From assembly GCA_041552055.1 (NCBI GenBank), contig JBFELO010000188.1, positions 1 to 8,225 on the forward strand: 8,225 nt of DNA. The letters run 5' to 3'. The stretch is from JBFELO01 sp041552055. Lineage in GTDB: Bacteria; Acidobacteriota; Thermoanaerobaculia; Thermoanaerobaculales; Sulfomarinibacteraceae. The position numbers and the translations under genes were made by a program. The notes beneath the pieces are model-generated. The model was not told where the DNA came from, did not search any database, and worked only from the letters and a program-made list of their open reading frames with translations. How positions within the stretch are numbered: the stretch's first letter is position 1; each line of letters begins with the position of its first letter. Shown piece by piece: positions 1-5,575 of this stretch.

Positions 1-454
1 CGAGCTCGACGGCCAGGTCGGTGAGCGACGCCACCATTTCCGCTTCGCCGATCTGGTTGCGCCAGAAATCCCGACGGGCCCAGCCCACCGCCAGCAGCCG
101 CGATGATTCGGCTGCCAGCAGATCCACCAGCCCGGGGTCCGGGCTCGGGGGGCCCGCTGCCGCTGCCGCCGCCTCGAGCGCCGCTGTCGCCGCCCTGGTC
201 GACGGCGGCAGCGGAAGTCCTCCACCGATGCCCAGGCGCACGGCCGTCACCAGACCGACCTCGGTCCTGGCGGCAAAGACGCCACGGACACGCTCGCCCG
301 GCGGCGCAGCCGCCGCCTCGCGAATCCATGCATCGTGAACGTCTTCGATCGCGACCCACGCAGGGGGCGGGGAGCCGACCGCCAGCGCCTGGCCGAGGAC
401 GCTCTCCAGGGGGGCGCGGACCGCGGGCTGCACGTCCGGGAATAGGCGAATCAT
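1..454 (-). CDS. Unrecognised protein, partial (C-terminus beyond the window edge)
   Basis: An open frame on the minus strand starts at an ATG (454-452) and stays open to the window edge, giving 151 residues of an incomplete protein. The ATG overlaps the acylphosphatase stop in an ATGA junction, which is why I call it a real gene and the last visible member of the surE operon. There is no convincing Shine-Dalgarno, so translation probably depends on coupling. The protein begins MIRLFPDVQP. It has an Ala/Pro-rich low-complexity stretch around residues 82-108, and a charged/aromatic segment near residues 126-134 (WARRDFWRN). I see no signal peptide, membrane segment or metal motif in the visible part, and I do not recognise the family. 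The gene reality rests on the overlap, the long open frame and protein-like composition outside the Ala-rich part. No function is proposed. Confidence 0.72.
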   Translation of the reverse strand, partial: MIRLFPDVQPAVRAPLESVLGQALAVGSPPPAWVAIEDVHDAWIREAAAAPPGERVRGVFAARTEVGLVTAVRLGIGGGLPLPPSTRAATAALEAAAAAAGPPSPDPGLVDLLAAESSRLLAVGWARRDFWRNQIGEAEMVASLTDLAVEL

Positions 455-735
455 GCGTCGTGCCGGATGTCAAAACCGCGCGGGACGTCCTCCGTCGCCG
501 CCTCCTCCGTCACCTCTACGTGATCCACTCTCGACATTCGAGGGCCCTGGTCCAGCGCCTCCCGAAGCCGCTCGTGAGCGTCCGATTCCGCGGACACCAG
601 CGCCTCGACCGAGCCGTCGTGGCTGTTGCGCACCCAGCCGTCGACGCCTATTTCGCGCGCGGTGCGCCAGACGAAGGCACGGAAGCCCACGCCCTGCACG
701 CGGCCGCGGACCCGATAGCGGCGGAGCTCTGCCAT
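451..735 (-). CDS. acyP: Acylphosphatase
   Basis: A 94-residue acylphosphatase, a small cytosolic alpha/beta enzyme that hydrolyses acyl phosphates to carboxylate and phosphate. The signature is clear near the N-terminus: GRVQGVGFR (residues 11-19), with Arg19 the phosphate-binding arginine, then GWVRNSHDGSVEA (33-45), with Asn37 the second catalytic residue. Length and position of both match the family. I chose the ATG at 735 because its first base is the last base of the upstream DedA stop (TGATG). An in-frame GTG one codon earlier (738) would add one residue and cannot be excluded. The upstream sequence has only a weak GAG-type ribosome site, consistent with translational coupling. Its stop overlaps the start of the next, unrecognised gene. 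The physiological acyl phosphate is not indicated by the neighbours. Confidence 0.95.
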   Translation of the reverse strand: MAELRRYRVRGRVQGVGFRAFVWRTAREIGVDGWVRNSHDGSVEALVSAESDAHERLREALDQGPRMSRVDHVEVTEEAATEDVPRGFDIRHDA

Positions 736-1343
736 CACTCGACTCTGGCGGGCTCGGTGGCCTCAGCGGCGCGCCGGCCGTAGCGATGCACCAGCCAGAA
801 CCCTCCGATCAGGAGCACCACGAAGGCGATCGAAAGCCAGTTGAAGTAGGTGTAGAGGAAGTCCCGAATCGGTGCGCCGAAGAAATACAACAGGATGCCC
901 TCCGTCATGAACCGCAGGGTGCGCGACACCATCGAGGCGAGCACGAAGACCTTGAAGTTGATTTTGAACGCGCCCCCGGCGATGGTGAACACTTTGTAGG
1001 GGATCGGCGTCAGACCCGCGATCCCGGTGGCCCACGCGTTGTAGCGATCGTAGAGCTTCTCCACGGCGTGGATCTTGTGCTCGGCGAACAACCGGTACAG
1101 CAGCGGCCGCCCGCCGAACAGTCCGATGGCGTAGCCGAGGCCGCCCCCCAGAACGCTCCCGATCGAGCACACGAAGCCGTACCAGATCGCCCGTTCCGGG
1201 GTCGCCACTCCGAGCGTAATCAACAGGACATCTGGCGGCACCGGGAAGAACGAGCTCTCGGCAAACGCCAGCAGGAACAGCCACCATCCCGGATGCGGCG
1301 ACGCCGCGAGCTGATCGATCCAGGCAAAGATCTGCTCCTTCAT
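735..1343 (-). CDS. DedA/YqaA-family (VTT domain) inner-membrane protein
   Basis: A 202-residue polytopic membrane protein of the SNARE-associated/VTT superfamily, closest in appearance to the YqaA branch of DedA proteins. Visible marks are the acidic re-entrant motif AESSFFPVPPDVLL (residues 28-41, with Glu29 and Asp38), a Gly-rich helix GSVLGGGLGYAIGLFGG (62-78), GLTPIPYKVFTIAGGAF (110-126), and Arg141/Arg144 in the following segment. Hydrophobic stretches lie near residues 20-48, 52-76, 103-124, 130-155 and 168-186, and a basic, charged tail ends the protein. DedA proteins are implicated in lipid-carrier or phospholipid translocation and membrane homeostasis; the substrate here cannot be read from the sequence. 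The ATG overlaps the pcm stop by ATGA, and a good GGGAGG ribosome site lies about 10 nt upstream inside pcm. YqaA-like genes next to surE-pcm occur in other bacteria, supporting a stress or maintenance context. Confidence 0.88.
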   Translation of the reverse strand: MKEQIFAWIDQLAASPHPGWWLFLLAFAESSFFPVPPDVLLITLGVATPERAIWYGFVCSIGSVLGGGLGYAIGLFGGRPLLYRLFAEHKIHAVEKLYDRYNAWATGIAGLTPIPYKVFTIAGGAFKINFKVFVLASMVSRTLRFMTEGILLYFFGAPIRDFLYTYFNWLSIAFVVLLIGGFWLVHRYGRRAAEATEPARVE

Positions 1344-2002
1344 CGCGGACCATCCTCCCAGCCGCGGCGACCGATCAGCGGCACGAAACAGGCTCCGCGA
1401 AGCTCGCTGACCCGGGTGCGGCCTCCGCGTCTCTCCGCGACCCAGAGCACCTGCGTCTCACGCGATCCCACCGGAACGACCAGTCTGCCGCCGTCGTTCA
1501 GCTGCTCGACCAGCGGTTCCGGCACCTCCGGCGCTGCCGCAGTCACCAGGATCGCGTCGAACGGCGCCTGTGCCCGCCAACCCAGCGTTCCGTCCATGAC
1601 CTTGACGCTCACATTCTCCACCTGGAGCAGGTCGAGGCGCTCCTTCGCGAGCCGCGCGAGCCCCGGGATCCGCTCGACGGTAAACACGAACTGGGCGAGG
1701 CGCGCCAGCACAGCGGCCTGATATCCGGACCCGGTGCCGATCTCCAGCACCCGGTCACTCGGCGACACCTTGGCCGCCTCGGTCATCAACGCCACGACCC
1801 GCGGTTGGGAGATGGTTTGACCATCGCCGATGTTGATCGACACGTCATCGGAGTAGGCCTGGTTGCGGTAGGCCTCAGGCACGAAGAGGTGGCGTGGGAC
1901 CTCGGTCATGGCTGCCAACACGCGTTCGTCCCGGACGCCGTGCTCGCGCAACCGCTCCACCATCTGCTCGCGGCGGTACTCGTACTCGTCCGACGACGCC
2001 AT
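1340..2002 (-). CDS. pcm: Protein-L-isoaspartate O-methyltransferase
   Basis: A 220-residue cytosolic SAM-dependent methyltransferase (PCMT type) that methylates L-isoaspartyl residues in aged proteins and so starts their repair. The family pattern is complete: MVERLREHGVRDERVLAAM (residues 14-32), VPRHLFVP (35-42), the conserved IGDGQTISQP (58-67) with Ser65, the SAM-binding motif I VLEIGTGSGYQAAVLA (85-100), then LVTAAAPEVP (152-161), RLVVPVG (173-179) and the C-terminal FVPLIGRRGW (206-215). The ATG at 2002 has a GGAGG ribosome site 7 nt upstream that lies within the end of surE. Only 3 nt separate it from the surE stop. Starting at the internal Met14 would also leave the family core intact, but the ribosome site favours 2002. 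surE-pcm is a conserved bacterial pair. The 3' end overlaps the DedA gene by 4 nt. Confidence 0.96.
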   Translation of the reverse strand: MASSDEYEYRREQMVERLREHGVRDERVLAAMTEVPRHLFVPEAYRNQAYSDDVSINIGDGQTISQPRVVALMTEAAKVSPSDRVLEIGTGSGYQAAVLARLAQFVFTVERIPGLARLAKERLDLLQVENVSVKVMDGTLGWRAQAPFDAILVTAAAPEVPEPLVEQLNDGGRLVVPVGSRETQVLWVAERRGGRTRVSELRGACFVPLIGRRGWEDGPR

Positions 2003-2005
2003 CCA

Positions 2006-2785
2006 TCACCCTCCAGCCGCGTCGTACCGCTCGGACCAGTCGAGGCCGAGCTGTCGCAGCTCGTCGAGAAAATCCAACTGCGTCATGTCCAGGTGCAGTG
2101 GTGTCACCGAGATGTAACCCTCACCCACCTCATGAAAATCCGTGCCGTGGATCGACTCCCAAATCGGGTCGCCGCCGCCGATCCAGAAGATCTGGCGACC
2201 GCGCGGATCTTTCTGTTCGACCACCCCCTCGGTGTAGCGACGAACACCGAGCCGCGTGAGCCGAACGCCCTTCGGCTTGCCGACAGGCACGTTCACGTTG
2301 AGGAGCGTGTCCGAGGGCAGGCCTTTTTCGAGGGTCCAGAGTGCGAGGTCGCGCGCGAACCGCGCCGCGTGGTGGAAAGAGAGACCCTCACCGCGGACCT
2401 GCGACACCGCGAGCGCCGGGGACCCGAGGATCACGCCCTCGAAGGCGGCCGAGACTGTCCCCGAGTAGTGCACATCGACGCCCATGTTGCCGCCGAAGTT
2501 GATGCCCGACACGACCAGATCGGGCGGCCGGCCGTCGAGAATGCTCGAGATGCCAAGGGTGACGCAGTCGGTCGGTGTTCCGTCGACCGCGAAGCGTCGC
2601 TCTCCGAGGCGTTCGAGCCTCAGGGGTCGATCGAGGGTCAGGGCGTGGGACACGCCCGACTGCTCGCTGTTCGGCGCGACAACCCACACCTCGGCCATCC
2701 CGTCGAGGGCGTCGGCCAGCACCTGGAGGCCCTCGGCGGTGTAGCCGTCGTCGTTTGTGATGAGGATCCTGCGTCGCTCGACCAT
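2006..2785 (-). CDS. surE: 5'/3'-nucleotidase SurE (survival protein)
   Basis: A 259-residue SurE, a cytosolic divalent-metal phosphatase acting on nucleoside 5'- and 3'-monophosphates in many bacteria. The metal site is intact: RILITNDDG (residues 6-14) gives Asp12/Asp13, VAPNSEQSG (36-44) gives Ser43, and SGINFGGNMG (93-102) gives Asn96. GTPTDCV (69-75) and YSGTVSAAFEG (107-117) are also family hallmarks. The frame is open upstream to 3076, but I start at the ATG at 2785: SurE proteins begin within a few residues of the ILxxNDDG strand, and the extra 97 codons translate the heptamer repeats of the spacer. No Shine-Dalgarno precedes this ATG. A promoter-like element ends 7 nt before it, suggesting a leaderless transcript. 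It is the first gene of the minus-strand operon, with pcm following after 3 nt. Length is typical of the family. Confidence 0.96.
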   Translation of the reverse strand: MVERRRILITNDDGYTAEGLQVLADALDGMAEVWVVAPNSEQSGVSHALTLDRPLRLERLGERRFAVDGTPTDCVTLGISSILDGRPPDLVVSGINFGGNMGVDVHYSGTVSAAFEGVILGSPALAVSQVRGEGLSFHHAARFARDLALWTLEKGLPSDTLLNVNVPVGKPKGVRLTRLGVRRYTEGVVEQKDPRGRQIFWIGGGDPIWESIHGTDFHEVGEGYISVTPLHLDMTQLDFLDELRQLGLDWSERYDAAGG

Positions 2786-2792
2786 GCGGGGG

Positions 2793-2821
2793 ATTATCCC
2801 AGTGTGTCCCCTGATCCACAA
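2793..2821 (-). promoter_or_regulatory. Putative sigma70 promoter of the surE operon (possibly leaderless)
   Basis: On the minus strand, TTGTGG (2821-2816) and GATAAT (2798-2793) are separated by exactly 17 bp. The -10 hexamer matches the consensus at five of six positions and is preceded by TGG, an extended -10 (TGn) motif; the -35 matches at only three of six. Seven bases separate the -10 from the surE ATG, so the transcript would start at or within about one base of the start codon. The lack of any Shine-Dalgarno before surE fits this. Identified by eye, with no measured start site. Confidence 0.5.
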
Positions 2822-2864
2822 CTCAGTGGCTGCGCCTCCGGTTGTTGGGGGCTGAAGCCACCTC

Positions 2865-2913
2865 TCGCTCGTCGCTTGTCGCTCGTCGCTGGTCGCTGGC
2901 TGCTGGTCGCTTG
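2865..2913 (+). repeat. Heptamer tandem array TCGCTNG, seven copies
   Basis: Seven head-to-tail heptamers fill 49 bp with no gaps: TCGCTCG, TCGCTTG, TCGCTCG, TCGCTGG, TCGCTGG, CTGCTGG, TCGCTTG. Only position 6 varies freely; the sixth copy also differs at positions 1 and 2. Because the unit is 7 bp, any reading frame through it cycles with a 7-codon period, so the array is not a coding repeat of fixed phase. A further isolated TCGCTCG occurs at 2938-2944 and another at 3092-3098, just upstream of the iorA ribosome site. The array begins about 44 bp upstream of the surE -35. Confidence 0.85.
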
Positions 2914-2914
2914 A

Positions 2915-3029
2915 CCACCCGCCCTCCCCCCTGTTGATCGCTCGTTGTTGGATTCGCGTGTACGCATCGGGCGGGTGGGGGTCCAGCGACAAGTGACCAG
3001 CGACTAGCGACAGAACGGAGGGCGGGTGG
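2915..3029. repeat. GC-rich inverted/direct repeat CCACCCGCCC / GGGCGGGTGG (three copies)
   Basis: CCACCCGCCC at 2915-2924 is the perfect reverse complement of GGGCGGGTGG at 2969-2978 and at 3020-3029. The match to the last copy extends to 13 bp (2915-2927 with 3017-3029). The two right-hand copies flank the four inverted heptamers, so the left copy could pair with either one, giving alternative hairpins. A small palindrome (GCGT-GT-ACGC, 2956-2965) lies in the loop. No T-run follows on either strand, so I do not call a terminator. Confidence 0.75.
2983..3010 (-). repeat. Same heptamer in inverted orientation, four copies
   Basis: Four contiguous units, CCAGCGA, CAAGTGA, CCAGCGA and CTAGCGA, are the reverse complement of the TCGCTNG array on the other side of the spacer. 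Pairing outward from the inner arms, the first, third and fourth units match their partners at 6, 7 and 6 of 7 positions, while the second pairs poorly. Together with the inner 10-bp arms this gives a potential imperfect stem of about 38 bp per arm with a loop of about 44 nt. Confidence 0.8.
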
Positions 3030-3056
3030 ACGGTCGGGGGCATCCTCACTCCAGTA

Positions 3057-3086
3057 TCTCCACCTTGTGAACACATGTACTAGAAT
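3057..3086 (+). promoter_or_regulatory. Weak putative promoter for the ior operon
   Basis: TAGAAT (3081-3086) matches the sigma70 -10 consensus at five of six positions and lies 31 nt before the iorA ATG. The best -35 I can place is TCTCCA (3057-3062) at 18-bp spacing, matching only three of six. This would give a leader of roughly 25 nt that includes the ribosome site. The nearby TGTG-N2-CACA (3066-3075) could be an operator half-site arrangement or chance. Transcription may need an activator or a different sigma factor; alternatives in the repeat region cannot be excluded. Confidence 0.3.
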
Positions 3087-3117
3087 ACCGATCGCTCGGA
3101 AGGGAGAGATCTTGAAC

Positions 3118-4701
3118 ATGAATCGCGAAATACTCCTCGGTGACGACGCCATCGGCCTGGCCGCGATCCACGCCGGCCTGAGCGGTGTGTACGGCTACCC
3201 GGGGACGCCGTCGACCGAGATCTTCGAGTTCATCGAGCGCCGCACCAAGAAGAGCGGAGACATCCACGCGTTCTGGTCGACCAACGAAAAGGTCGCGTAC
3301 GAGGAGGCCCTCGGCATGAGCTGGGCCGGGAAGAGGGCCCTGGTCTGCATGAAGCACGTCGGGTTGAACGTGGCTGCGGATGCGTTTATGAACTCGGCGG
3401 TGACGGGCACCAACGGCGGCCTGGTGCTCGCCGTCGCCGACGACCCGGGCATGCACTCCTCGCAGAATGAACAAGACAGCCGCTACTACGCTCAGTTCGC
3501 CCTCATTCCGTGCCTCGAGCCGCGCAACCAACAGGAATGCTACGACATGATGATCGAGGCCTTCGACATGTCCGAGGAGCTGCAGCTCCCCGTGATGGTG
3601 CGGTTGGTGACCAGAATCGCACACAGCCGCGCCCCGGTCATGACGCGTGAGGCGCGCCCACAGAACGCGCTGGAACCGAACAAGGACATCCGGCGTTGGA
3701 CGCTGATCCCGGCGAACGCCCGTGTCCAGTACGATCACCTCACCGACAAGCAGCCCGTGCTGCTCGAACGGGCCGAGGAGAGCGAGTACAACGAGCTCCA
3801 CCTCGCCGGCTCGTCTGGCATCATCAGCTGCGGCATCGCGGACAACTACCTCCGCGAGAATATCGAAAGCAACGGCGATCACTCCGTGCTGCGCCTGCGG
3901 CACTACCCGGTGCCGGCCGGGAAGATCCGCCAACTCGTGGAACACGTGGACGACCTCCTGGTGCTGGAGGATGGCTACCCCTTCGTGGAGGGGATGGTGC
4001 GCGGTCTGTTCGGCCTGTCCGACGTCACGGTGAAGGGCAGGATGAGCGGTGAGCTGCCGAGGACCGGGGAGCTCAACCCGGACCTGGTTCGCATCGCGCT
4101 GGGTATGGCCCCACTCCCGACCGCGCGCACCCCGTCCGAGCACCTGGCCAGGCGGCCGCCCGCGCTGTGCAAGGGGTGCCCACACATCGACACATTCAAG
4201 GCACTCAACCAGGCGCTGTCGTCGTTCGACAGCCCACAGGTGTTCAGCGACATCGGGTGCTACACGCTGGCCGCCCTGCCACCGCTCGAGGCCGTCCACA
4301 GCTGTGTCGCCATGGGCGCCTCGATCGGCATGGCCGCAGGGGCCGCCCACGCCGGCTACACCCCGGCGGTCGCGGCGATCGGAGACAGCACCTTTTCCCA
4401 CGGCGGCATCACACCGCTGCTCTCCGCCGTACAGCAAGGGATCAACCTCAACGTGGTGGTCCTCGACAACGGCACGGTAGGCATGACAGGCGCGCAGCGC
4501 TCGATGTCCACCGGGGGCACGCTGGACGAGATCGTCCGGGGGGCAGGAATCGAACCGGAACATCTGCGGATTATCGAACCGACCCCCAAGAATCACGAGG
4601 CGAACGTGCAGGTGTTTCGCGAGGAGCTCGGTCACGATGGACCGAGCGTCGTCATCGCACGGCGGGCCTGCCTCGAAGCACTGAAGAGAGGGGCCCGCTG
4701 A
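3118..4701 (+). CDS. iorA: Indolepyruvate/2-oxoacid:ferredoxin oxidoreductase alpha subunit, short form without ferredoxin domain
   Basis: A 527-residue TPP-dependent catalytic subunit that oxidatively decarboxylates aryl pyruvates or related 2-oxo acids to acyl-CoA, passing electrons to ferredoxin. The N-terminal pyrimidine-binding domain begins GDDAIGLAAIHAG (residues 8-20), with YGYPGTPSTEI (25-35) and Glu57 in NEKVAYEEALG. The C-terminal diphosphate domain has LCKGCPH (350-356), SDIGCYTL (377-384), GDS (422-424) and Asn451. Cys351, Cys354, Cys381 and possibly Cys518 are candidate ligands of the proximal [4Fe-4S] cluster by analogy with related oxidoreductases. The protein ends at VVIARRACLEALKRGAR, where typical IorA (about 600-650 residues) continues into an 8-Cys ferredoxin domain, absent here. 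I chose the ATG at 3118 because GGGAG lies 11 nt upstream and the protein then starts just before the conserved GDDA. An upstream ATG at 3067 and a TTG at 3112 are weaker. iorB follows after 2 nt. True substrate is inferred from family only. Confidence 0.93.
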   Translation: MNREILLGDDAIGLAAIHAGLSGVYGYPGTPSTEIFEFIERRTKKSGDIHAFWSTNEKVAYEEALGMSWAGKRALVCMKHVGLNVAADAFMNSAVTGTNGGLVLAVADDPGMHSSQNEQDSRYYAQFALIPCLEPRNQQECYDMMIEAFDMSEELQLPVMVRLVTRIAHSRAPVMTREARPQNALEPNKDIRRWTLIPANARVQYDHLTDKQPVLLERAEESEYNELHLAGSSGIISCGIADNYLRENIESNGDHSVLRLRHYPVPAGKIRQLVEHVDDLLVLEDGYPFVEGMVRGLFGLSDVTVKGRMSGELPRTGELNPDLVRIALGMAPLPTARTPSEHLARRPPALCKGCPHIDTFKALNQALSSFDSPQVFSDIGCYTLAALPPLEAVHSCVAMGASIGMAAGAAHAGYTPAVAAIGDSTFSHGGITPLLSAVQQGINLNVVVLDNGTVGMTGAQRSMSTGGTLDEIVRGAGIEPEHLRIIEPTPKNHEANVQVFREELGHDGPSVVIARRACLEALKRGAR

Positions 4702-4703
4702 AC

Positions 4704-5471
4704 GTGGCTACGAACATCATTCTCGCCGGCGTCGGGGGCCAGGGGATCCTCTCGATCGCGTACGTCATCGACCATGCGGCCCTGGATGCGGGTTTTCACT
4801 TCAAGCAGGCAGAGGTCCACGGCATGGCACAGCGGGGCGGCGCCGTCCAGTCACACCTGCGGTACTCGGACACCGAGATCCACTCCGACCTGATTCCCAC
4901 CGGCAAGACGGACCTGGTGCTCAGCGTCGAGCCACTCGAGGTCCTGAGGTACTGGCACACCCTGTCGCCCGAGGGCTGGGTCGTCACCAGCGTGACGCCC
5001 TACGTCAACATCCCGGACTATCCCGAGATGGACGATCTCCTCGGGAATCTCGCCGAGTTCGGCAACATCGTGATGGTCGACACCGGTCAGATCGCCAAGG
5101 CGGCAGGCAATCTCCGAGCCCAGAACATGGCCGTGATCGGCGCCGCGGCACCGCTGCTCGACTTCGAGGACGACCAGCTGTTGCGCCCCGTCGAACGGCT
5201 GTTCTCCGGCAAGGGGGCCTCCGTGGTGGAGGTGAACACTCGAGCGTTCCACTTCGGTCGAGCCGCCGGGTTGTTCTTCCGCGGCCTGGTAGACGGCGGG
5301 ATGGGAGGGCTCGCCGCGATCAAGGTGTGTCAGAAGCTCGCGCCGGAAACCATCGATCCGGCGCACGCCAGCACGTGGGCCGAAGCTATCGGCCGCGACG
5401 AGGCCAAGCTCGGCGCGCTGCTGTCGATCGAGGGGAGCCTGTCCTGCGAATCGTTACCGGTGTTCGCGTGA
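4704..5471 (+). CDS. iorB: Indolepyruvate/2-oxoacid:ferredoxin oxidoreductase beta subunit
   Basis: A 255-residue partner of IorA carrying the gamma-type (CoA-interacting) domain of 2-oxoacid:acceptor oxidoreductases; the two are expected to form a soluble heteromer. The family signature is clear: NIILAGVGGQGILS (residues 4-17) and AEVHGMAQRGGAVQSHLRYS (36-55). TGQIAKAAGN (127-136) and NMAVIGAAAPLLDF (141-154) also fit. The start is a GTG at 4704, 2 nt after the iorA stop, with GAGGGG about 10 nt upstream inside iorA; the conserved GxGGQG then falls at the usual place. Many IorB proteins are around 190-215 residues, so the last 50 or so residues, after GGMGGLAAIKVCQ, form an extra tail with no motif I recognise. 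There is no Fe-S motif, so clusters must come from IorA or a separate protein. Confidence 0.93.
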   Translation: MATNIILAGVGGQGILSIAYVIDHAALDAGFHFKQAEVHGMAQRGGAVQSHLRYSDTEIHSDLIPTGKTDLVLSVEPLEVLRYWHTLSPEGWVVTSVTPYVNIPDYPEMDDLLGNLAEFGNIVMVDTGQIAKAAGNLRAQNMAVIGAAAPLLDFEDDQLLRPVERLFSGKGASVVEVNTRAFHFGRAAGLFFRGLVDGGMGGLAAIKVCQKLAPETIDPAHASTWAEAIGRDEAKLGALLSIEGSLSCESLPVFA

Positions 5472-5479
5472 CGCAGCCC

Positions 5480-5527
5480 GCCGGCATTCCGGCTCGGAGC
5501 GGGGAATCCGCAGGGCCCCCCGAGCCG
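5480..5527 (+). other. Two overlapping intercistronic hairpins between iorB and the acyl-CoA synthetase
   Basis: The 104-nt gap 5472-5575 is the longest within this operon. It contains GCCGG-CATT-CCGGC (5480-5493) and a second stem, CGGCTCGG (5490-5497) with CCGAGCCG (5520-5527), a perfect 8-bp inverted repeat that also encloses a small GCGG/CCGC stem (5499-5511). The two main hairpins share 5490-5493, so they cannot form fully at once. A third small stem follows (TCTT/AAGA, 5535-5545). There is no T-run, so this is not a standard intrinsic terminator. mRNA processing, stability or attenuation are possible roles; chance in GC-rich DNA is the null. Confidence 0.45.
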
Positions 5528-5575
5528 TCGGGCATCTTGGCAAGACTGAGATCACGACCCGTCGGGAGATGACGA

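Larger units (their letters stand above)
2786..3117. other. Divergent intergenic spacer (surE < > iorA), repeat-rich
   Basis: 332 bp without a credible gene. It holds the likely surE promoter at the left end, two arrays of a heptamer repeat in opposite orientation, GC-rich inverted repeats between and beside them, and a weak iorA promoter and ribosome site at the right end. Open frames cross it on both strands, but they translate the repeat itself (for example the ATSDERQ-like stretch in the frame upstream of surE) and match no protein family I recognise. I see no tRNA, riboswitch or small-RNA signature. The 8-mer GTTGTTGG also occurs twice (2841-2848 and 2944-2951). Confidence 0.7.

Noticed and set aside
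453..1721. A 422-codon plus-strand frame across acyP, the DedA gene and pcm.
   Set aside because: It is opposite three genes with clear family motifs, and its product is low-complexity, Arg/Pro-rich.
2915..2978. Intrinsic terminator between the divergent operons.
   Set aside because: The operons diverge, so no transcript needs to end here, and no T-run follows the stem on either strand.
2865..3010. CRISPR array interpretation of the intergenic repeats.
   Set aside because: Units are 7 bp, contiguous and degenerate, with no unique spacers and no cas genes nearby.
2006..3076. A longer SurE of 356 residues starting at 3076.
   Set aside because: The extra 97 residues translate the intergenic heptamer repeats and run through the likely promoter; SurE proteins start a few residues before the NDDG motif.
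3067..3117. An iorA start at the ATG at 3067, adding 17 residues.
   Set aside because: It lies upstream of the TAGAAT element and the GGGAG ribosome site, and the conserved domain begins just after Met at 3118.
3046..4635. A 529-codon open frame antisense to iorA.
   Set aside because: Same cause: codon-position bias on the iorA strand keeps the opposite frame open. No conserved motifs and no separate ribosome site of note.
4167..4703. Extension of the iorB frame upstream through the end of iorA.
   Set aside because: The upstream part is the out-of-frame shadow of iorA; the GVGGQG motif lies just after the GTG at 4704, which has a ribosome site.
5537..5565. A promoter for the synthetase gene based on TTGGCA at 5537-5542.
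   Set aside because: The -35-like hexamer is good, but nothing resembling a -10 lies 16-18 bp downstream.
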